Source of the DNA: Bacteroidota bacterium
GTDB lineage: Bacteria > Bacteroidota > Bacteroidia > Chitinophagales > Chitinophagaceae
Reading direction: 5' to 3'
Assembly (NCBI GenBank): GCA_030706685.1
Contig: JAUZOA010000011.1
Span: 1 to 64,000 of the forward strand
Length of the DNA: 64,000 nt
The notes beneath the pieces were generated by a model that was not told the DNA's origin, made no database searches, and was given only the letters and a program-made list of their open reading frames with translations. This document shows, in pieces, positions 24,494 to 33,029 of the stretch (its first letter is position 1; every line of letters begins with the position of its first letter). A program made the translations under genes and the position numbers.

Positions 24494-25484
24494 TAGCGCC
24501 TTCCTTATTGCCGGGCTGCTCAGCCTTACAGCCGCGATATCACAGGAGGATAATAAAAAGGAAGAACCAAAGTTTAAAAAGATCAAGACCTATACGAAAT
24601 CGTATTCTCTCAGCGGTAATGATAAGGTCAGTCTCAGCAACCAGTTTGGTGAAATGAAAATCACTACCTGGGAAAAAAATGAGGTGAAGGTAGACGTAAC
24701 GATCACCTGCAAATCCGATGTGGAGGAAAGGGCTCAAAAAATTCTCGATCATATTTCCATTGTTGATAGCAAAGGTGCATCAGGTGTTTATTTCAAAACT
24801 AAATTCGACGATGATAAAGAAGTTGGGAAGGATGACAAAGGAAAACATTTTAACCATAATGAATCCATGGAGATCAATTATGCCGTGTACCTGCCGGCAG
24901 GTAATCCTTTGAATGCCGAAAACCAGTTTGGTAAAATGATCATTCCCGATTATAAGGGTGAAGCGGAATTAGCATCCAAATTCGGCTCATTGGAAGCCGG
25001 CAGGATCAGTAATGCCAAAAAAATTGATGTAGAATTTGGTGAAGCAAACATCGCGCAGGTAAATGGCGGAAAGCTGGCCATCAGATTTTCCAGCGGAACG
25101 GTCAATAAACTCAGTGGTGATGTAAAGACAGACCTTGAGTTCTCACAGGTCAAACTCAACATTGACAATGATATAAAAAGCCTTGAGCTGCACAATTCTT
25201 ATTCAACCGTATACCTCGATCTGAATAAAAATCTTTCCGCCACCTATGATATAAGCACATCGCATGGTAGTTTTTCCAATAAAACCGTTTTTACTATTAA
25301 AGAAAAGGAGAAAGAAGATAGCAGATATGGGCCAAGATTCAACAGTGAATTCAGCGGCACATCCGGAAGCGGAGCCGCCAAACTCAAAATCGAGTCAAGC
25401 TTTGGCGAGATCATTGCCGGGCATGACCTCCAGGTGGACCTGAAAAAGAAAGAGAAGGATAAGTCAAAGACTAGAAGGGTCTGA
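24474..25484 (+). CDS. Secreted DUF4097-like beta-repeat protein
   Basis: This 336-residue protein has a signal peptide (about 1-23, ending AISQ). The mature part is a run of short beta strands with recurring hallmarks (SLSNQFGEMKI, NAENQFGKMII, ELASKFGSLEA, KIDVEFGEANI, KIESSFGEII), typical of DUF4097/putative auto-adhesin beta-helix folds. The C-terminus is Lys-rich. It is co-transcribed with the ECF sigma and putative anti-sigma genes, so it is probably an envelope component of that signalling unit. Confidence 0.82.
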   Translation: MKKVLVNSAFLIAGLLSLTAAISQEDNKKEEPKFKKIKTYTKSYSLSGNDKVSLSNQFGEMKITTWEKNEVKVDVTITCKSDVEERAQKILDHISIVDSKGASGVYFKTKFDDDKEVGKDDKGKHFNHNESMEINYAVYLPAGNPLNAENQFGKMIIPDYKGEAELASKFGSLEAGRISNAKKIDVEFGEANIAQVNGGKLAIRFSSGTVNKLSGDVKTDLEFSQVKLNIDNDIKSLELHNSYSTVYLDLNKNLSATYDISTSHGSFSNKTVFTIKEKEKEDSRYGPRFNSEFSGTSGSGAAKLKIESSFGEIIAGHDLQVDLKKKEKDKSKTRRV

Positions 25485-25560
25485 AGTATAGCTATGAATT
25501 AGTTTCTCGCAACGCAAAGAATAGAGAGATGGTTTTTAAACTTTGCGTCGTTGTGCCTTT

Positions 25561-25581
25561 GCCGGAAGTTTTTCTTCCGGC
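25561..25581. terminator. Hairpin downstream of the ECF operon
   Basis: GCCGGAAG (25561-25568) pairs perfectly with CTTCCGGC (25574-25581) around a TTTTT loop, between convergent operons. There is no long T tract, so terminator function is probable rather than certain. Confidence 0.55.
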
Positions 25582-25718
25582 TTCCCGGCAGGGCCCTGTC
25601 TTTTATTCCGGTGCATGATACAGTTTTGCACTTAAGCATAAAAAAGCTATTTGAATTTTACAACTCAAACGGCCTCTTATCATTTATAATTTACAGGAAG
25701 ACCCTGATAAATTACTAA

Positions 25719-26597
25719 TTATTGCCGGGCTGGTATTACGCTTTTACCAAGATAATTGTTCATTTCTTCCCTGTACTCCTTTGCAACGCTTCTTGCTTTT
25801 TCAGCAAAATCTTCTTTATCCGAGGCGAAAATAATAGCGCGGCTTACATTCACCAGCAAACCGCAATCATTTTTGATCATTGCCTTTTCGGAAATATCCT
25901 TCAGGCTACCACCCTGGGCGCCCACACCCGGGACCAGGTAAAAATGATGGGGGGTTAGCCTGCGGATACTGGTAAATTCATCAGCCCGCGTAGCGCCTAT
26001 TACAAACATTAAATTACCCGGGGTACCCCATTCAGCAACTTTTTGTAAAACGGTTTCGTATAGATAAGGAGTCAGTTGTTTTGCTATATGCACTTCATCT
26101 TCCAGTTCATCCACTTTGAGTAAAACATTTTTTAATTCAAAATCAGCCGCCCCGGGATTGGAGGTCAACCCTAATACAATGGCCCATTTGCCTTCGTACT
26201 GTAAAAAAGGCTTTATGCTGTCCTCTCCCATATACGGGGCTACTGTAACCGCGTCAAAAGGCATCGTTTCAAAGAAAGCTTTGGCATACTGGGAAGAAGT
26301 GTTTCCAATATCTCCCCGTTTAGCATCGGCGATCTTAAAATGATCATTCCCGATATAATGAGCAGTTTTTTCCATGGCTTCCCATCCTTTCAAGCCTGTT
26401 GCTTCATAAAAAGCCGTATTGATTTTGTAAGCTACACACAAGTCCCTTGTCGCATCAATAATTGCTCTGTTAAATGCGAATACCGGGTCCGGCAGGGATA
26501 AAAGATGTTGAGGAATTTTGGTAATGTCGGAATCCAAACCAACGCAGAGATAACTTTTCTTTGTAAAGATCTGTTCTACAATTTGGAGACGGGTCAT
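25719..26597 (-). CDS. pyrF: Orotidine 5'-phosphate decarboxylase
   Basis: PyrF decarboxylates OMP to UMP, the last step of pyrimidine synthesis. The 292-residue size and the motifs LCVGLDSD (near 18-24) and DAKRGDIGNTSSQYA (catalytic Lys-Asp near 91-97) identify the longer type-2 family. PGVGAQGG is the phosphate-binding loop. It follows kmo by 17 bp but has its own -7 box, so it can be expressed apart from the kynurenine operon. Confidence 0.95.
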   Translation of the reverse strand: MTRLQIVEQIFTKKSYLCVGLDSDITKIPQHLLSLPDPVFAFNRAIIDATRDLCVAYKINTAFYEATGLKGWEAMEKTAHYIGNDHFKIADAKRGDIGNTSSQYAKAFFETMPFDAVTVAPYMGEDSIKPFLQYEGKWAIVLGLTSNPGAADFELKNVLLKVDELEDEVHIAKQLTPYLYETVLQKVAEWGTPGNLMFVIGATRADEFTSIRRLTPHHFYLVPGVGAQGGSLKDISEKAMIKNDCGLLVNVSRAIIFASDKEDFAEKARSVAKEYREEMNNYLGKSVIPARQ

Positions 26598-26602
26598 GTT
26601 TA

Positions 26603-26610
26603 CAAAGATA
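26603..26610 (-). promoter_or_regulatory. Bacteroidota -7 box for pyrF
   Basis: The minus-strand TATCTTTG lies five bases before the pyrF ATG, in the short kmo-pyrF gap. Just upstream, and overlapping the kmo stop, is the 14-bp direct repeat AAGGGTTTAACGTT (about 26617-26644). Confidence 0.5.
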
Positions 26611-26614
26611 ATGT

Positions 26615-27994
26615 TTAAGGGTTTAACGTTAAGGGTTTAACGTTTAAACGATCGACAATAGCTTGCAAAAACTCATCCTTATCCCGGACCTGCTCAATGC
26701 CGGGAGTTTTCATTACCTCCTGCATGATCGCTTCCTGCCGCATCGCATTATGCAGAGCATCTGAGTAACGTATCTGCGGGCTGAAAGTAACCTGCGAATA
26801 AGCAGGGATCCATTTGTCAGGGTATTTCTCATGCAGTCTTGCTTCAATCTTTTTCTGCAGCAGGAATTGGGGGTCGGCTGTTTTATCCCGCATTTCAGTA
26901 AAATTATTTACCGCCAGGTCGGCAATAGCATCGGCATCCGGTTTACGGCTTCTTTGATACTCATCAAGAATTTTTTTCCAGTCATCATCATACCGGCCAA
27001 TTAACTCACCAAGAATACGGCAATCCTCAAACCCACAATTCATGCCCTGCCCAAAAAAAGGAACAATGGCATGCGCCGCATCGCCAATGAGGGCAAACTT
27101 ATCTTCCCGTGCCCAGGGATAACATTTAACCGTGACCAGTGACGAAAGAGGATTGTGAAAGAATTGTTGGGTCAGGTCCGGGATCAGGGCCAGTATGTCC
27201 GGGAAAGTCTTTTCAAAGAATACCGTTACTTCTTCTTCTGTAGTTAATTTTTGAAAGGATAGTTCTCCTTCAAAAGGGACAAATAAAGTACAGGTAAAAC
27301 TTCCGTCCGGGTTGGGCAAAGCGATCAGCATATAATCCTTTCTTGGCCAGATATGCAATGCATTCTTCTCCATAAGGAAACTATTACCGGGTCCCGCGGG
27401 AACCGTCAATTCTTTATAGCCGCAATCAATATAGTATTGATGGTACTCAAACTTATCATGTTGTAACTGGTGTTGCAAACGGGTTGCGGAGAATGCACCA
27501 TCTGCGCCAAAGAAAAGTTCGAACCCGATAGTTACCGGGCCTGAAGCCTGAATTTCGGAACCAGACAGTTCAAAAGTTATTTTATTTTTCTTCCAGTCAA
27601 CAGCCGTGCATTTGTGATTGAAAAAAATTTTAACCCCGCATCGCTCAGCAAAATCCAGCAGCCTGGTATTCAATTCGCTTCTTGAAACGGCATTAATATA
27701 CTGCCCTTCTTTCCCATAAGGCTGAAAAGCAACTGACCTGTCCAGGGTATGAATAGACCTTCCATGCATGGGAATAGCGATCTTCCTGATCTCATCCGCC
27801 AACCCTACTTTTTCCAATGCCAGTAACCCGCGGTCGCTTAAAGCAAGATTGATAGAACGACCGGCTTCTGCTTTAGCTATCCGCATATCAGGGCGGCGCT
27901 CATATAGCTTTACTTTGTAACCACGCTTCGCCATATAGATGGACAGCAATGACCCTACCAAACCTGCTCCCGCTATGACAACTTCTTTTTTCAT
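26615..27994 (-). CDS. kmo: Kynurenine 3-monooxygenase
   Basis: Kmo is the FAD enzyme that hydroxylates L-kynurenine to 3-hydroxykynurenine using NADPH and O2. The 459-residue protein begins at the ATG at 27994, which has a clear GGAGGGG ribosome site; the longer frame to 28045 overlaps kynU and is unlikely. The FAD-binding VIAGAGLVGS is at about residues 5-14, and the second flavin motif is ALIGDAAHAIVPFFGQGMNCGFEDC. The C-terminus is hydrophilic, with no strong membrane anchor like that of eukaryotic KMO. Its last codons lie in a 14-bp repeat. It follows kynU by 11 bp. Confidence 0.95.
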   Translation of the reverse strand: MKKEVVIAGAGLVGSLLSIYMAKRGYKVKLYERRPDMRIAKAEAGRSINLALSDRGLLALEKVGLADEIRKIAIPMHGRSIHTLDRSVAFQPYGKEGQYINAVSRSELNTRLLDFAERCGVKIFFNHKCTAVDWKKNKITFELSGSEIQASGPVTIGFELFFGADGAFSATRLQHQLQHDKFEYHQYYIDCGYKELTVPAGPGNSFLMEKNALHIWPRKDYMLIALPNPDGSFTCTLFVPFEGELSFQKLTTEEEVTVFFEKTFPDILALIPDLTQQFFHNPLSSLVTVKCYPWAREDKFALIGDAAHAIVPFFGQGMNCGFEDCRILGELIGRYDDDWKKILDEYQRSRKPDADAIADLAVNNFTEMRDKTADPQFLLQKKIEARLHEKYPDKWIPAYSQVTFSPQIRYSDALHNAMRQEAIMQEVMKTPGIEQVRDKDEFLQAIVDRLNVKPLTLNP

Positions 27995-28005
27995 ATCCCC
28001 TCCAA

Positions 28006-29280
28006 TTAACTGATTAAGCTGTCTACAATATTCCCGAATCTCCATACATCTTCATAACTGTTATACAGTGGCACAGGGGCGACACGGATCACATCAGGCT
28101 CACGCCAATCAGGAACTACTCCCTCTTTCACCAGTTTATCAAAAACCTCTTTACCTCTTTTCCGCATAAGCATTGAAACCTGGCAACCTCTCTCCTCTTC
28201 GCCGGGTGGCGTAATGATCTCTATTATTTTTCCTGGTTGCTTTTCGTTAATATCATTTAATATATAATGCAAATAAGCGGAAAGGTTTTTTCTTTTCCTG
28301 TGAAGATGATCCATCCCGGCTTCTTCAAAAATATCTAATGAGGCTTTGTGAGCAGCCATAGCCAGAATAGGCGCATTACTCAATTGCCAGCCTTCCGCTG
28401 TGGGTATCGGATCGAACCCTTTCTCCATCTTAAATCTTGTCTCTTTGGTATAACCCCACCAGCCGGCAAAACGGGGCAGGTCTTTGTTGACAGCATGTTT
28501 TTCATGAATATAAATCCCCGCAACACCACCGGGGCCGCTATTCAGGTATTTATAAGAACACCAGCAGGCAAAGTCAGCATTCCAGTCATGCAAATGCAAT
28601 TCAACATTTCCGGCGGCATGTGCCAGGTCAAACCCGGCATAAGCGCCCGCTTGATGTGCAGCTTCGGTGATGGCTTTGCAATCAAAATATTGACCCGTAT
28701 AATAATTCACGCCCCCGAATAAGACCAGGGCCGTTTGATGCCTGTATTGCCGGATGGTTGAAAGGATATCTTCCATCCGGATAGTATATTCTCCTTCACG
28801 GGGCATTACTTCAACAATGGCATCGGCAGGATCAAACCCATGATAACGGACCTGCGATTCAAATGCATATTGATCGGAAGGAAATGCTCTCGCCTCACAG
28901 ATGATTTTGTATCGCTGCCGGGTCGGGCGGTAAAATGTGACCATCAGCAAATGAAGGTTCACGGTCAATGAATTCATCACAACTACTTCCTGCGGCAAAC
29001 AACCAACGATCTTAGCTAATTGCCGGGGAAAAATTTCATGGTAGGGCATCCAGGGGTTCTTCGCATGAAAATGTCCTTCTACACCGAATTTTGCCCAATC
29101 ATCTAATTCAAGATTTACATATTCCCTGGCCGTCTTCGGCTGTAAACCGAGAGAATTACCGGTAAAATAAATGCAATCCTTCTCATTATGCTGAGGTATA
29201 TAAAACCGTCCCCGGAAGCCATTTAAAACATCCTTTGAATCCAATTGCTGAGCAAACTTTCGTGTATTTTCAAAATTCAT
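28006..29280 (-). CDS. kynU: Kynureninase
   Basis: KynU is the PLP enzyme that cleaves 3-hydroxykynurenine to 3-hydroxyanthranilate and alanine. The 424-residue length is normal. Visible family features are FTGNSLGLQPK near residue 40, DLAHAAGNVELHLHDW, and the PLP-Lys segment CSYKYLNSGPGG. It follows the RidA-like gene by 45 bp and precedes kmo by 11 bp, consistent with one operon. Confidence 0.96.
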   Translation of the reverse strand: MNFENTRKFAQQLDSKDVLNGFRGRFYIPQHNEKDCIYFTGNSLGLQPKTAREYVNLELDDWAKFGVEGHFHAKNPWMPYHEIFPRQLAKIVGCLPQEVVVMNSLTVNLHLLMVTFYRPTRQRYKIICEARAFPSDQYAFESQVRYHGFDPADAIVEVMPREGEYTIRMEDILSTIRQYRHQTALVLFGGVNYYTGQYFDCKAITEAAHQAGAYAGFDLAHAAGNVELHLHDWNADFACWCSYKYLNSGPGGVAGIYIHEKHAVNKDLPRFAGWWGYTKETRFKMEKGFDPIPTAEGWQLSNAPILAMAAHKASLDIFEEAGMDHLHRKRKNLSAYLHYILNDINEKQPGKIIEIITPPGEEERGCQVSMLMRKRGKEVFDKLVKEGVVPDWREPDVIRVAPVPLYNSYEDVWRFGNIVDSLIS

Positions 29281-29325
29281 ACTATTCCATTATCCTGTTG
29301 ATCCAAAAATCCTATCCATCATGAT

Positions 29326-29739
29326 TCAGACAGTTGCTATTACTTTTAATTCAATGGATATCGGTGTCGGTAAACTTTTTACTTCTACGGTTGTCCGGCA
29401 GGCCTGGACCTCTTTAAAATAGTCGCCATAGATCTTATTATAAACCGGGAAATCTTTTTTCATGTTCGTAAGAAACACGGTTACATCTATTATTTTATCC
29501 CAACTGCTCCCGGCGGCTTCCAGCACGGCTTTTACATTGGCAAACACAGAGTGACATTCTTTTTCGATATCATAACGAATGATATTCCCTTCCTTATCCA
29601 GTTCCAAACCGGGAATCGAATTATCCTTCGGGCTGCGGGGGCCGATCCCCGACAGGAATAGCAAATTACCAGCTTTTCGCGCATGCGGGTAAGCTCCTAA
29701 TGGTTGGGACGCGTTGCCCGTTTTAATTATGCCTGGCAT
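29326..29739 (-). CDS. RidA-family protein, probable 2-aminomuconate deaminase
   Basis: This 137-residue RidA/YjgF/Rid-family protein has AYPHARKAGNLLFLSG near the N-terminus and the substrate-binding Arg in CRTTVEV. General RidA proteins hydrolyse enamines and imines. The position next to the aminomuconate-semialdehyde dehydrogenase and the internal block after SGIGPRSP point to the NbaF/AmnD type, which deaminates 2-aminomuconate to 4-oxalocrotonate. That assignment rests on context and resemblance. It overlaps the preceding lipoprotein gene by 17 bp. Confidence 0.82.
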   Translation of the reverse strand: MPGIIKTGNASQPLGAYPHARKAGNLLFLSGIGPRSPKDNSIPGLELDKEGNIIRYDIEKECHSVFANVKAVLEAAGSSWDKIIDVTVFLTNMKKDFPVYNKIYGDYFKEVQACRTTVEVKSLPTPISIELKVIATV

Positions 29740-30121
29740 TGTGTTCCTGTTTCAATTTTTGAAAATATACCCCCAGGTAAGCTAATATATTATAACTATA
29801 CCGGTAGCCCATTTTTTTACCACCCTCTTCTACTATAAAAAAATCACAGGCGGAAGCGTCTTTATAATAACCTGCTTTGAACACTGTCTTATTTCCGTTC
29901 CTGAACAAGATAGTTCCCTGCGGGCTGCAATCAGTGGGCTCCGCAGGGTTTTCAAAAGCCTTCTTAAATTCCCGGATAATTTCCGGCTTGGTTTCAATAT
30001 GTGAAAAATTTGTTTTCGTATCGATTATCTCGACCCGGTCTGCATCATTGATCCGGGATGGAATATCCTTGCCTGTGCAGGAAAATAATAGTAAAAGCAC
30101 AGCCATCATTGATCTTCTCAT
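29723..30121 (-). CDS. Small putative lipoprotein within the kynurenine operon
   Basis: This 132-residue protein has a short hydrophobic leader and lipobox-like LLLLFSC, suggesting a lipoprotein. The ATG at 30121 overlaps the stop of the dehydrogenase (ATGA) and its 3' end overlaps the deaminase, so it is translationally tied to both. The mature part contains a DxKTNFSHIETKPEIIREF segment and a C-terminal amphipathic helix. I do not recognise a family. A periplasmic or envelope protein embedded in a cytoplasmic catabolic operon is unusual. Function unknown. Confidence 0.75.
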   Translation of the reverse strand: MRRSMMAVLLLLFSCTGKDIPSRINDADRVEIIDTKTNFSHIETKPEIIREFKKAFENPAEPTDCSPQGTILFRNGNKTVFKAGYYKDASACDFFIVEEGGKKMGYRYSYNILAYLGVYFQKLKQEHNARHN

Positions 30122-31575
30122 ATCTGGATACAAACATTTTTTGCTTCCGTAAAAAATCGTAACGCTTCCCATCCTCCTTCTCTTCCTATACCGCTATTCT
30201 TCACGCCGCCAAAAGGCGTTCTCAGGTCGCGAAGCAACCAGCAATTTACCCAAACGATACCACTCTCCACTTTAATAGCCACCCTGTTCGCTTTTGAAAC
30301 ATCCTGTGTCCAGATGGTAGCAGCCAATCCGTACCGGGTCGCGTTTGCCAAATGAAGGGCTTCTTCTTCCGTTTTGAATGGTTGTAAAGTAACAACAGGT
30401 CCGAATATTTCTTCCTGGTTTGTCTGGCAATCAGGGCCGAGGCCTTCCACTACTGTGGGTTCGATAAAATGACCGTTCGCGCATCTTGCCGCAAGTTTTA
30501 CAGGATTACCGCCACATAGTATCTTTCCTCCTTCCTGCCTGGCCGTATCAATGCAACGAATGATCTTATCAAAATGCACTTTACTGACAATGGCTCCTTG
30601 CTGGGAGCTTTCTTCCATGGGGTCGCCTACTTTGAGTTGTTTTGTTCTTTCTGTGAATTCCTTTTTGAATTTTTCATAAATGCTTTCTTCAATCAATATC
30701 CTGCTGCTGCATAAACAGATCTCGCCCTGGTTCCTGAAAGAAGATTGAATAGTGGTCTGCATCATTTTCTCCCAGTCACAATCTGAAAAAATGACAGAAG
30801 GGTTTTTACCCCCCAGCTCCAATGACAGTTTTTTGAATTTTGGCGCAGCCAGCGATGCAATTCTTTCCCCGGCCCGGGTACTGCCGGTAAACGAAATAGC
30901 CCTGATAGCAGGATGCTTGACAATGGCTTCACCAGCGATATTGCCGGCGCCGTGAATAATATTCAATACACCATCCGGCAAACCCGCTTCTTTGCAGATA
31001 TGCGACAAAAGATAAGCAGTAAGCGGTGTTACTTCCGAAGGTTTTGCTATTACACAATTACCTGCCGCGAGAGCCGGCGCAATTTTCCAGGTAAATAAAT
31101 ATAATGGAAGATTCCAGGGAGAGATACAACCAACAATACCTATGGGTTGACGCAAGGTATAATTGATAAATTTATCTTCCGTGTTATGACTCTCCGAGGC
31201 AAAATGCATAATACCTGTTGCAAAAAACCGGAAATTAGCCGCCGCTCTTGGAATATCCATTTTTTTACTTAACCAAAGCGGTTTACCATTATCGGTTGTT
31301 TCAGCCACGGCTAATTCGTCAAGGTGCTCATCTATAAGCCCGGCGATATGATTCAATAAACGAAAACGTTTCTCAACGGGCGTAGCCGCCCATTGAGGAA
31401 ATGCTTTTTGGGCTGCGGCTACAGCTTCCGCCACATCTTTTTCATTGCTGTCGGGGACCTTGCCGGTCAATTCTCCGGTTGCAGGATTAATATTATCAAT
31501 ATAATTCCCCGATCGTGTCGGCTGAAAACTGCCACCGATGAAATTCCGGATATCATTGTATACTGAAAGGTTCAT
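30118..31575 (-). CDS. 2-aminomuconate-6-semialdehyde dehydrogenase (ALDH8A1-like)
   Basis: This 485-residue NAD-dependent aldehyde dehydrogenase has SFTGSTRAGERIA (cofactor), the general base Glu in LELGGKNP and the nucleophile Cys in NQGEICLCSSRI. The GEICLC variant, rather than GQxC(C/A), is the signature of ALDH8A1/AmnC/NbaE enzymes that oxidise 2-aminomuconate-6-semialdehyde to 2-aminomuconate. It thereby competes with spontaneous cyclisation to picolinate. It is the second gene of the SDR-led operon, overlapping the lipoprotein gene by 4 bp. Confidence 0.92.
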   Translation of the reverse strand: MNLSVYNDIRNFIGGSFQPTRSGNYIDNINPATGELTGKVPDSNEKDVAEAVAAAQKAFPQWAATPVEKRFRLLNHIAGLIDEHLDELAVAETTDNGKPLWLSKKMDIPRAAANFRFFATGIMHFASESHNTEDKFINYTLRQPIGIVGCISPWNLPLYLFTWKIAPALAAGNCVIAKPSEVTPLTAYLLSHICKEAGLPDGVLNIIHGAGNIAGEAIVKHPAIRAISFTGSTRAGERIASLAAPKFKKLSLELGGKNPSVIFSDCDWEKMMQTTIQSSFRNQGEICLCSSRILIEESIYEKFKKEFTERTKQLKVGDPMEESSQQGAIVSKVHFDKIIRCIDTARQEGGKILCGGNPVKLAARCANGHFIEPTVVEGLGPDCQTNQEEIFGPVVTLQPFKTEEEALHLANATRYGLAATIWTQDVSKANRVAIKVESGIVWVNCWLLRDLRTPFGGVKNSGIGREGGWEALRFFTEAKNVCIQI

Positions 31576-31646
31576 GCTATGCTTTATTGATTTGCCGATT
31601 CGCTGTTAAATTTAGTTAGCCTCAACAAGAAATGAGCCACCAATTG

Positions 31647-32432
31647 CTAAATGGATCCTGTTCTTCCCCCATCTACAGGAATACTTGCGCCATTTACATA
31701 CGATGCTGCGGGGGTGACAAGGAATGCTGCCATGGCAGCGATCTCCGCTGGTTCGCCAAAACGTTTCATCGGGGTGTCTTGTTGCATCTCTTTCTCTGCA
31801 TCAGCAATCGATATTTTTTTGGTTTTTGCAAGATTAGCTATGATAGAATCCAAACGCTGCGTGCGGGTATAACCCGGCAAAATATTATTAACAGTAATAT
31901 TATATACTCCCAGTTCATTGGCCATCGTTTTGGCCCAGCTTGCCACGGCCCCGCGGATCGTATTGGATACACCGAGATTTTTCAAAGGGATTTTAACAGA
32001 GGTGGAAATAATATTAATAATACGGCCATACTTCTCTTTTTTCATGGAAGGGATAACCGCCTTTGCCAAAATGTGATTACAAATGAGATGCTGGTTGAAA
32101 GCATCCAGGAATGCTTCCTCCGTTGCCTCGGTGATGGGGCCGCCGGGAGGACCCCCTGTATTATTGATTAAAATATGAACCGGGTGTTGATTGACATGAT
32201 CTTCAATAATCTTTTTTACCTCGCCAGGTTGATGAAAATCCGCGATAAGATAGCCATGTTGTTGCCGCAAGGCTATATCCAGGTCACGGACAATCGCTTT
32301 TAACCCTTCTTCGTTCCTTGCTATCAATGTACAATTGGCGCCAAGCAAGGCTAATTCTTCAGCAATGGCTAATCCAATACCTTGTGTGCTTCCGCAAATG
32401 ACAGCGTTTTTACCTTCGAGAGAGAGATTCAT
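31647..32432 (-). CDS. Atypical short-chain dehydrogenase/reductase
   Basis: This 261-residue SDR is the first gene of the minus-strand kynurenine operon. The fold and cofactor region look intact (CGSTQGIGLAIAEEL near 13-27) and NNTGGPPGG replaces the usual NNAG. The catalytic YxxxK is not conserved: the aligned residues are Ser156 and Arg160 (VSNTIRGAVASWAKT). This places it with divergent FabG-like SDRs whose reaction is unknown. A step on an open-chain aminomuconate or oxalocrotonate intermediate would fit the context, but this is speculation. The PVDGGRTGSI C-terminus is typical of SDRs. Confidence 0.85.
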   Translation of the reverse strand: MNLSLEGKNAVICGSTQGIGLAIAEELALLGANCTLIARNEEGLKAIVRDLDIALRQQHGYLIADFHQPGEVKKIIEDHVNQHPVHILINNTGGPPGGPITEATEEAFLDAFNQHLICNHILAKAVIPSMKKEKYGRIINIISTSVKIPLKNLGVSNTIRGAVASWAKTMANELGVYNITVNNILPGYTRTQRLDSIIANLAKTKKISIADAEKEMQQDTPMKRFGEPAEIAAMAAFLVTPAASYVNGASIPVDGGRTGSI

Positions 32433-32437
32433 AAAGT

Positions 32438-32467
32438 CAAACCTAAGTAAAAAGTTGTAATTTTCAA
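32438..32467 (-). promoter_or_regulatory. Canonical Bacteroidota promoter for the kynurenine operon
   Basis: On the minus strand, TTG (32467-32465), 19 bases and TAGGTTTG (32445-32438) give TTG-N19-TAnnTTTG, the consensus of the primary sigma in this phylum. The ATG is five bases on. The 66-bp space is shared with the divergent dioxygenase gene, so one regulator could control both arms. Confidence 0.65.
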
Positions 32468-32498
32468 TTGAATTAAATCACATCAAAAACTCCTTGCT

Positions 32499-33029
32499 AT
32501 GGCTGTTATTGCGCCTCTCAATCTTAAAAAATGGATCAACGAACACCGCGACCTGCTGAAACCACCGGTAGGCAATCAATGTATCTATAAAGACGCGGAG
32601 AATTTTATCGTAATGGTAGTCGGTGGGCCCAACGCCCGTAAAGATTATCATTATAATGAAAGCGAAGAACTCTATTACCAGGTAGAAGGCAATATAGTCT
32701 TAAAAATAATTGATGAAGGCGTACCCAAAAGCATCCCGATCAATGAAGGGGATTTGTTTTTATTACCTCCGCAAACCCCTCATTCGCCGCAACGGGGACC
32801 CAATACAGTCGGTTTGGTCATTGAAAAAGTAAGAGAGGATGAAGAAGAAGAGAAAGATGCCTTCATGTGGTTTTGCGAAAACTGCGGCAATAAATTATAT
32901 GAAGATTCCGTATTTGTCAAAGATATCGTCAAACAGTTGCCCCCCATCATGGAAAAATTCTGGAGCAACCCGGAACTGCGCACTTGCAAGAAATGTGGTA
33001 CAGTGATGGAGCCGCCGGTGAAAAAATAG
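32499..33029 (+). CDS. nbaC: 3-hydroxyanthranilate 3,4-dioxygenase
   Basis: It opens the ring of 3-hydroxyanthranilate to 2-amino-3-carboxymuconate-6-semialdehyde with Fe(II) and O2. The 176-residue protein keeps the cupin metal ligands His51, Glu57 and His95, the substrate arginines Arg47 and Arg99, and Glu109. The C-terminal rubredoxin-like iron site of bacterial homologues is present as Cys126/Cys129 and Cys163/Cys166. It is divergent from the SDR/dehydrogenase operon. Its stop codon abuts the left end of the S23 insert that separates it from the next pathway gene. Confidence 0.96.
   Translation: MAVIAPLNLKKWINEHRDLLKPPVGNQCIYKDAENFIVMVVGGPNARKDYHYNESEELYYQVEGNIVLKIIDEGVPKSIPINEGDLFLLPPQTPHSPQRGPNTVGLVIEKVREDEEEEKDAFMWFCENCGNKLYEDSVFVKDIVKQLPPIMEKFWSNPELRTCKKCGTVMEPPVKK

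Noticed and set aside
31632-32171. 179-codon plus-strand frame
   Set aside because: Antisense to the SDR gene, which has clear family motifs.
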